From JAJUJL01 sp041736465 (lineage in GTDB: Bacteria; Chloroflexota; Anaerolineae; Anaerolineales; UBA4823), in contig JBGSTO010000037.1 of NCBI GenBank assembly GCA_041736465.1, positions 1 to 11,855 on the forward strand: a stretch of 11,855 nt of DNA, given 5' to 3'. Positions 6,294 through 11,855 of the stretch are shown in pieces. The notes beneath the pieces are model-generated. The model had not been told where the DNA came from. It saw nothing but the letters and a program-made list of their open reading frames with translations, and did no database searches. Position 1 is the stretch's first letter. Each line of letters opens with the position of its first letter. A program made the translations under genes and the position numbers.

Positions 6294-6596
6294 TTGGCAG
6301 AACTCAAATTTACCTCTGCGCCGGATAGCGAAGAAGTCTATCAGGTGGGGGATGCAGTTGAAGTGTTGTGTGACCATGAACGGGAGAGCGATCGGGTGCG
6401 CGATTGGCTGGTAGGCACAGTCGTTCAGGTGGACCCGAAGATGATCGCCGTCCAGTTCCAGGAAAACGTGTACCTGACCGATGGCTGGATGGTGCCCGAC
6501 CACGTCTTGTGGTGTCCGAAAACCTCCAGCAACGTGCGCCTGTACCGGCGCAAGCGCAAGCCAAAGATTCGTCCGAGACAGGCGGATACACCCTGA
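6294..6596 (+). CDS. unknown small basic protein embedded in the suf operon
   Basis: A 100-residue protein of unknown function that I do not recognise by name. It reads MAELKFTSAP from a TTG with a consensus AGGAGG six bases upstream. The middle (about 16-84) looks like a small beta-barrel of SH3/Tudor/KOW type: VYQVGDAVEVL, then WLVGTVVQVDPKMIAVQF, then a Trp-rich stretch (GWMVPDHVLWC). The tail is very basic (YRRKRKPKIRPR), suggesting nucleic-acid or acidic-partner binding. Cysteines are C26 and C74, too few for a classic metal site in a monomer. Its TGA shares an A with the ATG of sufS (TGATG), so translation is coupled to the desulfurase. Position suggests a suf-related or regulatory role, but the fold and role are inference. 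The strong SD and the coupling argue that it is real. Confidence 0.82.
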   Translation: MAELKFTSAPDSEEVYQVGDAVEVLCDHERESDRVRDWLVGTVVQVDPKMIAVQFQENVYLTDGWMVPDHVLWCPKTSSNVRLYRRKRKPKIRPRQADTP

Positions 6597-7843
6597 TGGC
6601 TTTGCCCGCTCACCTGAACGGATTGGATGTTGCCCGCATCCGGGCTGATTTCCCTGTGCTGGCGCGGCAGATCCGGCCCGGCGTACCGCTGGTGTACCTC
6701 GATTCGACCGCCACCGCCCAAAAACCCCAGACAGTCATCCAGGCGATGGACGAGTTCTACCGAAAGTCTAACGCCAATATCCACCGCGGCATCCACACCC
6801 TGGCGGAAGAAGCCACTGCCGGATATGAAGGCGCCCGGCGGCGCGTGGCGCAGTTCATCAACGCGCCCTCTGCCCGCCAGGTGATCTTCACCCGCAACAC
6901 CACCGAGTCGATCAACCTGGTGGCGTTCACCTGGGGCCGCGCCAACCTGAATGCCGGCGACATTGTCGTATTGACCGAGATGGAGCACCACTCCAACCTG
7001 GTGCCCTGGCACATGCTGGCGGAAGAGCGCGGTCTGCGCCTGGAGTTCATCCCGGTTGGCGATGACGGCTTGCTGGATATGGATGTCTACCGCCAACTGC
7101 TCAAGCTGGAGCCTTGCCTGGTAGCATTTACTCACATGTCCAACGTGCTGGGCACGATCAATCCGGCGAAGGAGATCATCGCTCTGGCGCACCAGGCAGG
7201 GGCAATCGTACTGGTGGACGGCGCCCAGTCGGTGCCGCACTTCCCGGTGGACGTGCAAGACCTGGATGCTGATTTTCTCGCCTTTTCGGCGCATAAAATG
7301 ATCGGACCGAGCGGGATCGGCGTGCTGTACGGGCGCAAGCAGCTTTTGGAAGATATGCCGCCCTTCATGGGGGGCGGGGATATGATCAAGCGCGTCTATC
7401 TGCGCTCCTTTTCCCCGGCTGAAATCCCGCACAAATACGAAGCCGGCACACCCGCCATCGCCGAAGCGATCGGGCTGGCGGCGGCGATCGACTACCTGGA
7501 GGGCGTGGGGATGGAAGCCATCGCCCGCCACGAGCACGAGATTGTCGGCTACGCCCTGGAGCGGCTGGAAGAAATCCCCGGAGTAAAATTGTTTGGGCCA
7601 TCTGCCGAGCACAAGGGCGGCGTGGCCTCGTTTACCCTGCAGGGCGTGCACCCGCACGATATCTCCCAGATCCTGGATAAGTACGGGGTCGCCATCCGCG
7701 CCGGACATCACTGCGCCATGCCGCTGCACGAAAAATTCGGTCTGCCGGCTACGGCGCGCGCCAGTTTTTACCTGTATAATACCCGAGAAGAGATTGACAG
7801 GCTGGTAGAAGCCATCTACCAGGTCAAAGACATTTTCGGGTGA
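6596..7843 (+). CDS. sufS: SufS, type II cysteine desulfurase
   Basis: PLP enzyme that takes sulfur from L-cysteine as an enzyme persulfide and passes it to the partner encoded next door. It has 415 residues, normal for SufS. Visible sites: YLDSTATAQKP (34-44) near the N-terminus, TEMEHHSNLVPW with the PLP-stacking His (131/132), VDGAQ with D208 for the PLP ring nitrogen, SAHK with the Schiff-base K234, and RAGHHCAMP with catalytic C373. The C373 loop is short, as in group II desulfurases. The start is the ATG at 6596, sharing one base with the preceding stop (TGATG); a longer reading from 6404 merely overlaps the upstream gene in another frame. sufU starts six bases after the stop. No sufE is present, so the U-type protein is the probable sulfur acceptor. 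Confidence 0.96.
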   Translation: MALPAHLNGLDVARIRADFPVLARQIRPGVPLVYLDSTATAQKPQTVIQAMDEFYRKSNANIHRGIHTLAEEATAGYEGARRRVAQFINAPSARQVIFTRNTTESINLVAFTWGRANLNAGDIVVLTEMEHHSNLVPWHMLAEERGLRLEFIPVGDDGLLDMDVYRQLLKLEPCLVAFTHMSNVLGTINPAKEIIALAHQAGAIVLVDGAQSVPHFPVDVQDLDADFLAFSAHKMIGPSGIGVLYGRKQLLEDMPPFMGGGDMIKRVYLRSFSPAEIPHKYEAGTPAIAEAIGLAAAIDYLEGVGMEAIARHEHEIVGYALERLEEIPGVKLFGPSAEHKGGVASFTLQGVHPHDISQILDKYGVAIRAGHHCAMPLHEKFGLPATARASFYLYNTREEIDRLVEAIYQVKDIFG

Positions 7844-7849
7844 GGCTAC

Positions 7850-8245
7850 ATGGACGATCTGTACCGCGAACTAATCATTGACCGCTACAAAAACCCACAC
7901 CATCGCGGAGTTCTGGAACCGAACGACATCAGCTTCGAAGACGACAACCCGCTGTGCGGCGATCATATCCGCATTGATCTGCGCCTGGACAAGCAGGGAC
8001 GCGTCGCCGAGGCCAGCTTCGACGGGCACGGCTGCGCCATCTCGCAGGCCTCCGCCGACCTGCTGGTCGAGTCTGTGCTCGGCAAGACCCTGGACGAGGT
8101 GCGCCTGCTCAGCAAGGAAGACGTGCTGGAGATGCTCGGCATCGAGCTGGGGCCGGTGCGCCTGAAGTGCGCGCTGCTGTCGCTCAAGGTGCTCAAAGCC
8201 GGCGCTTACGGGCTGGGCGAAGCCAGCGACGACCTGGTGGAGTAG
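7850..8245 (+). CDS. sufU: SufU/IscU-like sulfur acceptor or scaffold, short form
   Basis: A 131-residue member of the IscU/SufU fold. Opening LYRELIIDRYKNPHHRGVL is typical. Metal ligands are C36 and D38 (NPLCGDHI), C62 (GHGCAIS) and C107 (RLKCALL). Beside SufS it should act as a zinc-dependent sulfur acceptor. In Bacillus subtilis SufU the ligands are C41, D43, C66 and C128; the second-to-third Cys distance is 62 there but 45 here. The insertion usually said to mark SufU is therefore absent and the spacing is close to E. coli IscU (C37, C63, C106). Yet a Lys, not the IscU His, precedes the last Cys (RLKC), and GPVRLKC replaces the IscU LPPVKIHC. I keep the name by context. The ribosome site GAGG overlaps the sufS stop. 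Confidence 0.9.
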   Translation: MDDLYRELIIDRYKNPHHRGVLEPNDISFEDDNPLCGDHIRIDLRLDKQGRVAEASFDGHGCAISQASADLLVESVLGKTLDEVRLLSKEDVLEMLGIELGPVRLKCALLSLKVLKAGAYGLGEASDDLVE

Positions 8246-8593
8246 ATGTACAACTACACTCAACTCGACGAAAACAAGGTTGAATTTATCGCCGTCGCGG
8301 CTGTGGATGAAGTCCCCAACGGCGAGCGGCTGTTTGTCGACATCGACAGCCAGCCGGTGGTGATCTTCAATATCGCCGGGAAGTATTTTGCCATCGCCGA
8401 CGTGTGCTCGCACGATGACGGGCCGGTCGGAGAAGGCGAGCTGCGCGGCTACGAGATATCCTGCCCGCGCCATGGGGCGGCGTTCGACGTGCGCAGCGGC
8501 AAGGTGCTCTCGCTGCCGGCGGTCGTGGATATCCCCGCCTACCCGGTGCGCGTGGTAGATGGCGAAGTGCTGATCGGAATGCCCACGGAGTAG
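8246..8593 (+). CDS. Rieske-type [2Fe-2S] ferredoxin
   Basis: A 115-residue soluble Rieske protein of the small ferredoxin/NirD-like class, with no membrane anchor. Cluster ligands are C54 and H56 (CSHDDGP) and C73 and H76 (CPRHGAAFD). The second loop continues into the family's DVRSGKVLSLPAVVDIPAYP (in shorter parts), and the protein ends with VRVVDGEVLIG. Its ATG directly abuts the sufU stop (TAGATG, no gap), with GGAG only three bases upstream, so it is almost surely translationally coupled to sufU. It may supply electrons to cluster assembly or to a nearby oxygenase or reductase, or it may simply be a client of the machinery. No oxygenase gene is in the window. Rieske genes next to suf operons occur in other bacteria, but their function there is not settled. 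Confidence 0.93.
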   Translation: MYNYTQLDENKVEFIAVAAVDEVPNGERLFVDIDSQPVVIFNIAGKYFAIADVCSHDDGPVGEGELRGYEISCPRHGAAFDVRSGKVLSLPAVVDIPAYPVRVVDGEVLIGMPTE

Positions 8594-8599
8594 AAATCT

Positions 8600-9199
8600 A
8601 TGAGCCGCAATACCAAGATCATTCTGGGTGTCGTCGCCGGTCTGCTGGTCGTCTGCCTGTGCCTGGCGGTGGTGGGGTTTTTTGCATTCAACCAGATTGC
8701 ATCGTTCGCCGGCAGTATGCTGACCAGCGATGACCCCGCCGCGGCTGAGGCTGCCGGGCAGGGCATGCTGGATTACAGCCTCCCGCCAGGCTACTCCGAG
8801 CAGGCTTCGTTCAACCTGGCTTTCATGAAGATGGTGCTGATCAGCGAAGGCACGCTGGAAAGCGAATCGATCCGTCCGGTCATCTTCCTGGTCGAGATCG
8901 GTCCTGAGGCCCAGATGGAAGAAGAAGAGCTGCGCCAGCAGATGCAGCTTGGCTTGCGCCGCTCGTTAAGCTGGCAAAACCTGGACATGCAGCTGGTAGA
9001 ACAGACCACGATCACCTTGCGCGACCGGGAAGTCGATTTGCTGCATTACGAGGGCACAGACGGGGAAGGCAACCGCTTCCGGCAGATCATCAGCGGATTG
9101 TTTCCGGGCAAGAACGGTTTGATCATGCTGTGGATGATCGGCCCCGAGAGCGGTTGGGACGAGGCGCAGATCGACGGTTTCTTGCAGTCGATTCGTTAG
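8600..9199 (+). CDS. membrane-anchored protein of unknown function
   Basis: A 199-residue protein that I do not recognise. An N-terminal hydrophobic segment (about residues 7-30, GVVAGLLVVCLCLAVVGFF in part) follows a short basic MSRNTK, giving a signal anchor with the rest outside the membrane. C19 and C21 lie inside the segment, not in a convincing lipobox. The outer part has an Ala-rich linker (SDDPAAAEAAGQG), then alternating strands and helices with an acidic helix (QMEEEELRQQMQLGLRR) and a C-terminal WDEAQIDGFLQSIR. No catalytic motif is visible. The ATG at 8600 has GGAG nine bases upstream and lies six bases after the Rieske stop, so it is probably co-transcribed with suf. Whether its role relates to Fe-S clusters is unknown; many Chloroflexi genomes carry such anchored unknowns. 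Confidence 0.8.
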   Translation: MSRNTKIILGVVAGLLVVCLCLAVVGFFAFNQIASFAGSMLTSDDPAAAEAAGQGMLDYSLPPGYSEQASFNLAFMKMVLISEGTLESESIRPVIFLVEIGPEAQMEEEELRQQMQLGLRRSLSWQNLDMQLVEQTTITLRDREVDLLHYEGTDGEGNRFRQIISGLFPGKNGLIMLWMIGPESGWDEAQIDGFLQSIR

Positions 9200-9221
9200 G
9201 CAATCGCGGGTAGTTCGTACC

Positions 9222-9710
9222 GTGAAGAAAATTCTATATCTGCTCATTGGCCCCAAGGGAGCGGGGAAATCCCATATCGGCGCGCTGGTCAACAAGCACA
9301 CCGCTATCCACTTTCTGCGGGTCGAACCGATCTGGCTCAGCCTTCAGCCCGGCGAAGATGGCTGGCGCAAAGTAGAAGACGCCATCGACACGCTGTTCCA
9401 GAAACACAATAAATTAATGATTGAAAGCCTGGGGGCTGGCGACGGATTTCACGGGCTCTTTGCGGCATTGTCGCAGAAGTACCCCATCAAACTGATCCGG
9501 GTCAAAGCAGACCTGGATACCTGCCTGGCACGCGTCAAGAGCCGCAGCCGCGCCGAGCACATTCCTGTGTCTGACGAACAAGTGATGGAATACAATCAGA
9601 TTGCCGCCGCCGTCGTTTACGATTGGGATCTGGAGATTGATAATAACGGCCCCGCAGAAGACGCGGATATTATCGGCGCGATACTTGAGTTGGATAAGCG
9701 TGAACCGTAG
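9222..9710 (+). CDS. P-loop kinase-like protein (shikimate/adenylate kinase-like fold)
   Basis: A 162-residue P-loop NTPase. Walker A is GPKGAGKS (10-17) after a first strand KKILYLLI. There is a possible Walker B-like strand at KLMIES (64-69). A strand-helix pair (IKLIRVKADLDTCLARVKSRS, in parts) leads to a lid-like segment with R104, R108 and R110 and then IPVSDEQVMEYN (114-125), as in small kinases of the shikimate kinase or AAA_33 type. The substrate is unknown. The start is a GTG at 9222 with only a weak GGG about 11 bases upstream; no better in-frame start is near. It follows the anchored protein by 22 bp. Its stop TAG and the base before it are the outer end of a palindromic repeat, so the repeat may have trimmed or set the C-terminus (KREP). 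Confidence 0.8.
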   Translation: MKKILYLLIGPKGAGKSHIGALVNKHTAIHFLRVEPIWLSLQPGEDGWRKVEDAIDTLFQKHNKLMIESLGAGDGFHGLFAALSQKYPIKLIRVKADLDTCLARVKSRSRAEHIPVSDEQVMEYNQIAAAVVYDWDLEIDNNGPAEDADIIGAILELDKREP

Positions 9711-9874
9711 GGGCAAAGCATCCGGCAAGCTCAATTGGGCCTCACAGAGCGAATCTCCAGCCGGATGCTTTGCCCGCTGCGCGGGTCCTGCATGGCTGCC
9801 TGAACGGGTAAAGCATTTGCCTGGAGCAGTCTGCCCATCGGCGCGAGGGGTTGTGGCAAATGCTATACCCCTAC
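9707..9874. repeat. paired palindromic repeat element (two related 65-bp units)
   Basis: Unit 1: GGGCAAAGCATCCGGC (9711-9726) and its exact complement at 9760-9775, loop 33 nt. Unit 2: GGGTAAAGCATTTGCC (9806-9821) and complement with one mismatch at 9855-9870, loop also 33 nt. The units are 30 bp apart. The outer ends read GTAGGGG and CCCCTAC, like terminal inverted repeats of one 168-bp element. Unit 2 resembles the reverse of unit 1, including TGGAG next to the arm. No coding capacity. This looks like a REP/MITE-type nonautonomous repeat pair. It fills most of the 195-bp gap before the next gene and could also stop or slow transcription. Confidence 0.8.
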
Positions 9875-9905
9875 GAAAAAATATTGGTGATACGGACGAG
9901 TCCTT

Positions 9906-10601
9906 ATGCTCACAATCTCAGCACTCGAAGAATGGCGCAGCACGCACCCCGGCGCAGTCATCGGACTGCTCGAGCTTTCGGATATCGATAACAGCAGCTC
10001 GTCACCTGTTCTGGATGCACACAAACGCGAAACGGAAACTCGCCTGAGAGCAAACTACGGCAGCTTCACCCGCCAGGATTTCACCGCGATGCCCGTCATG
10101 GCGGCTTACAAACAGTACTACAAACGCTTCGACAAGACCTATCATGTACTCCTGCAGGTCGAGTCGATCGTATTGAAAGGCAGCAGCCTGCCGGAGGTGT
10201 CTCCCCTGGTGGATGCCAACTTCGCCGCCGAGGTGGAGACGTTCGTGCTGACCGCCGGGCACGATGTCTCAAACCTGCGCGGCTCAATTCGCATAGATGT
10301 CTCTCGGGAAGGCGACCAGATCACCCAGATGAACGGCGCGCTCAAAGCCATGCGCGCCGGTGATATGGTCATGCGCGACGATGACGGCGTTTGCTGCTCG
10401 ATCATCTACGGGCAGGACAACCGCTCGCCGATCTCGGCCCAGACAACCCACGTGCTGTACGTGGCTTATGCGCCGCCGGGTGTGCCGGTGGAAAGCGTAG
10501 AAGCGCAGCTGCAGAAAATCGAAGAAAATATTCGCCTGTTTTCGCCGCTGGCTGTACTGGAGCAGCGTCAGCTGATCTCAGCTTCCATCCCAATTGCATA
10601 A
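9906..10601 (+). CDS. free-standing B3/B4 domain protein (COG3382-like)
   Basis: A 231-residue protein resembling the B3/B4 domain of the phenylalanyl-tRNA synthetase beta chain, which in PheT carries the editing site. Recognisable parts are the YKQYYKRFDKTYHVLLQVESIVLKG helix and strand (in pieces), LPEVSPLVDANFAAEVET, LTAGHDVSNLRGSIRIDVS, then AGDMVMRDDDGVCCSI and a final SAQTTHVLYVAY strand. Free-standing members are often proposed to clear mischarged tRNA or act on amino-acid adducts, but the substrate is usually unknown. The ATG at 9906 has a modest GACGAG about five bases upstream, and the gene follows a palindromic repeat pair, so its promoter is unclear. Its 3' end overlaps the convergent methyltransferase gene by 34 bp. 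The family call is from recalled motifs. Confidence 0.78.
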   Translation: MLTISALEEWRSTHPGAVIGLLELSDIDNSSSSPVLDAHKRETETRLRANYGSFTRQDFTAMPVMAAYKQYYKRFDKTYHVLLQVESIVLKGSSLPEVSPLVDANFAAEVETFVLTAGHDVSNLRGSIRIDVSREGDQITQMNGALKAMRAGDMVMRDDDGVCCSIIYGQDNRSPISAQTTHVLYVAYAPPGVPVESVEAQLQKIEENIRLFSPLAVLEQRQLISASIPIA

Positions 10602-11365
10602 AACGTCGGCACGAATAACAGCCTTTCGCCGCGCTGCCAGGCGAGTCTGTCCTGCGCCAGCAGCTCATTGAATGACGCCTCATCGAAACCGGGTAGCCCT
10701 CGCAGGTCTGCCCGCAGCACAGCCTGTTCGCCTTCGATCTCTTCCACCTGGAAATCCTGTCCCCATTCCCCTCCCAGCACGCCCACCTGCACCGACTCAA
10801 ACCCTGCTCGCCGGAACAGACTGCGCAGCTTGCGCCCGATGAAGATATCCGCCCCCTGGCGCTCGAGCGCTTCCGCCTGAATGCGCCCCAACTCCTGGCT
10901 GGCTTGCGGATAGTCGACCCTGCCGCCGTAATCCGGCTCCGCCAGCGCCAGCACCGCGCCGCCGGGGCGGATCACGCGCCGCATCTCCTTCAGCACCAGC
11001 AGCGGATCGTCCACCCACAGCAGCACGAAGTGGCAGACCGCCAGGTCGAAGCTCGACCTGCGGAAGGGCAGGCTGTGCCCATCGGCGCAGGCCAACCGTG
11101 AATGCGAGCCCTGGCGGGCGAACGCCAGCGAGGCAAAATCGATGTCGATGCCCGTTACCAGCCGCCTGCCGCCATCCGCGAGTTCTTCCAACAGAGCGCC
11201 GGTACCGCAGCCCAGGTCCAGCACCGAACGCGCCGGCTGCAGTCTGGGCTGTTCCAGCAGGTGGCGGCGCAGGGCGTGCGTCCACTGCGCCTGCTGCACA
11301 TAGCGCCGGTGCCAGTCGGGGAGGGTGGAAGAAGTGGCTTTGTCCGTGCTCAATGTTTGTGCCAT
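10568..11365 (-). CDS. class I SAM-dependent methyltransferase (Methyltransf_11-like)
   Basis: A 265-residue Rossmann-fold methyltransferase. Motif I is VLDLGCGTG (48-56), the acidic loop is TGIDID (71-76), the adenine-side motif is ACADGHSLPFRRSSFD (92-107), and the post-motif strand is RVIRPGGAVLALAEP (130-144). This is the UbiE/Methyltransf_11 pattern. The C-terminal part (about 150-265) should form the substrate cap; the substrate cannot be told. The start is the ATG at 11365; AAGGGGGA lies seven bases upstream and is itself part of a palindromic element. The gene is divergent from the SpoU-like gene and convergent with the B3/B4 gene, with a 34-bp tail overlap and no terminator between them. 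Confidence 0.88.
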   Translation of the reverse strand: MAQTLSTDKATSSTLPDWHRRYVQQAQWTHALRRHLLEQPRLQPARSVLDLGCGTGALLEELADGGRRLVTGIDIDFASLAFARQGSHSRLACADGHSLPFRRSSFDLAVCHFVLLWVDDPLLVLKEMRRVIRPGGAVLALAEPDYGGRVDYPQASQELGRIQAEALERQGADIFIGRKLRSLFRRAGFESVQVGVLGGEWGQDFQVEEIEGEQAVLRADLRGLPGFDEASFNELLAQDRLAWQRGERLLFVPTFYAIGMEAEIS

Positions 11366-11431
11366 TCACCTATCCCCCTTCCCGTAAGCGATGCCGCGCA
11401 TCGCCCGGGAATGGGGGCAGGGGGGTTAGGT
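11366..11431. repeat. imperfect palindromic intergenic element
   Basis: ACCTATCCCCCTTCCCG (11368-11384) is an imperfect inverse of CGGGAATGGGGG...TTAGGT (11406-11431). Between them is an inner palindrome GCGATG-CCGCG-CATCGC (11388-11404). It fills the gap between two divergent methyltransferase genes. On the minus strand one arm supplies the ribosome site of the SAM methyltransferase. It looks like a C/G-run MITE-like repeat; its function is unknown. Confidence 0.6.
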
Positions 11432-11441
11432 CGATCTACAG

Positions 11442-11447
11442 TATAAT
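11442..11447 (+). promoter_or_regulatory. -10 element for the SpoU-like gene
   Basis: A perfect TATAAT lies 15 bp before the ATG at 11463, so RNA would start only about 9 nt from the start codon. No good -35 sits 16-18 bp upstream, where the palindrome's G-run lies. No Shine-Dalgarno is visible between it and the ATG (CTCTCTCTGCCCGCC), which suggests a nearly leaderless mRNA. Confidence 0.5.
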
Positions 11448-11462
11448 CTCTCTCTGCCCGCC

Positions 11463-11855
11463 ATGAACAGCCCCGAATTCCACATCCGCAAATGCCAGAA
11501 CCCGGACTGCGGTCTGCGCTATCCCGTAGAACCAGACCATCCCCGCGCCGAGCGCTGCCCGCGCTGCCGGGGAAGCACGCGGCTGGTGCTGCGCCAGCCG
11601 CGCCTATCTGGCTTTGAGCTGCCTGCGGAGGGCATCGATGAGTTGCCGTCTTCAGACACAGGCGGCGATTGGGAGCAGCGCGTGGGTCAGGCTGGCAGGC
11701 AATCCGAGCTTCCCATCCTGGCAGCCCTGTTGGATAACATCCGCAGTGCCTGGAACGTTGGCTCGATGTTCCGCACCGCCGATGGGCTGGGGCTGGAGCT
11801 GCTGGCGCTGGCAGGCATCACGCCCACGCCGGAGCACCCGCGCCTCGCCCGCACC
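11463..11855 (+). CDS. SpoU/TrmH-family RNA methyltransferase with N-terminal zinc ribbon (partial)
   Basis: 131 codons are visible before the window ends, so the catalytic C-terminal motifs are missing. The N-terminus has C11-X4-C16 (KCQNPDCGL) and C32-X2-C35 (CPRCRGS), a probable zinc ribbon. After an acidic linker comes the SpoU opening motif, ALLDNIRSAWNVGSMFRTAD (about residues 93-112), followed by GLGLELLALAGITPTPEHP. The Asn, Arg, NvGs and RtaD pattern matches motif 1 of the 2'-O-ribose methyltransferases (TrmH, RlmB, TrmL). These methylate tRNA or rRNA with SAM through a knotted fold. The start is the ATG at 11463, just downstream of a TATAAT, with no Shine-Dalgarno. The RNA target is unknown. 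The zinc ribbon could help RNA recognition. Confidence 0.82.
   Translation, partial: MNSPEFHIRKCQNPDCGLRYPVEPDHPRAERCPRCRGSTRLVLRQPRLSGFELPAEGIDELPSSDTGGDWEQRVGQAGRQSELPILAALLDNIRSAWNVGSMFRTADGLGLELLALAGITPTPEHPRLART

Noticed and set aside
6404..6595. A longer N-terminus for SufS.
   Set aside because: The extra 64 codons overlap the well-supported 100-residue gene in another frame; the family start matches the ATG at 6596.
6425..7729. A 434-codon open frame antisense to sufS.
   Set aside because: sufS is unmistakable on the other strand; the antisense protein shows no recognisable motif.
7775..7780. TATAAT inside the end of sufS as a promoter for sufU.
   Set aside because: There is no -35 at the right distance and the bases are explained by the conserved YLYNT codons.
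9711..9870. CRISPR array in the repeated palindromes.
   Set aside because: Only two diverged, inverted units with no unique spacers of regular size and no cas genes.
1..11855. A defence, phage or other wholly new multi-gene system.
   Set aside because: The genes are housekeeping or SUF-related; no nuclease, transposase, toxin or phage gene is visible. Novelty is limited to the regulatory boxes, one embedded unknown gene and the repeats.

Overview
The window is GC-rich and densely packed, and it centres on an iron-sulfur cluster assembly (SUF) locus. The gene content and protein style suggest a Chloroflexota bacterium, probably of the Anaerolineae. The signs are SufR/SufT-like genes divergent from sufC-B-D-S-U with no sufE, a TPR protein with Chloroflexi-like wording, and short palindromic intergenic repeats. 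This placement is inference from recalled family resemblance; no search was run.

Left arm (1-1709, minus strand). A cut-off TPR-like helical protein (1-394) is coupled by an ATGA overlap to a membrane-anchored Amidase_3 cell-wall hydrolase (391-1215). A strong intrinsic terminator (1297-1338) separates this pair from a two-gene minus-strand operon. That operon encodes a DUF59/SufT-like maturation protein (1365-1709) and a SufR-like winged-helix repressor carrying a three-cysteine motif (1711-2388).

Control region (2389-2581). Three promoter-like sequences face both ways: one for sufR-sufT and two in tandem for sufC. All have 17-bp spacers and a TGC-TATAAT type extended -10. Each carries a copy of the same box, CTWAATATT(ATT)GAC, overlapping its -35. 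This looks like a shared operator for autoregulation and suf repression.

SUF operon (2582-8593, plus strand, possibly on to 9710). The order is sufC (ATPase), sufB and sufD (scaffold), a 100-residue unknown protein with a TTG start and perfect Shine-Dalgarno, sufS (cysteine desulfurase), a short SufU/IscU-like protein, and a Rieske ferredoxin. A membrane-anchored unknown and a P-loop kinase-like protein follow. Gaps are mostly 0-36 bp, except 136 bp after sufD, which holds a long hairpin. SufS would mobilise sulfur from cysteine, the U-type protein would receive it, SufBCD would build the cluster and SufT would help deliver it. The Rieske protein could be an electron donor or a client.

Right arm (9711-11855). 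A pair of related palindromic repeat units, each with 16-bp arms and a 33-nt loop, begins inside the stop codon of the kinase-like gene. Then come a free-standing B3/B4 domain protein, a convergent class I SAM methyltransferase whose end overlaps it by 34 bp, another palindromic intergenic element, and the start of a zinc-ribbon SpoU/TrmH RNA methyltransferase cut by the window end.

I see no tRNA, rRNA, CRISPR array, transposase or phage gene. The locus is a recognisable SUF system. Its least-described parts are the shared promoter box, the unknown protein between sufD and sufS, the short U-type protein, and the paired repeat.
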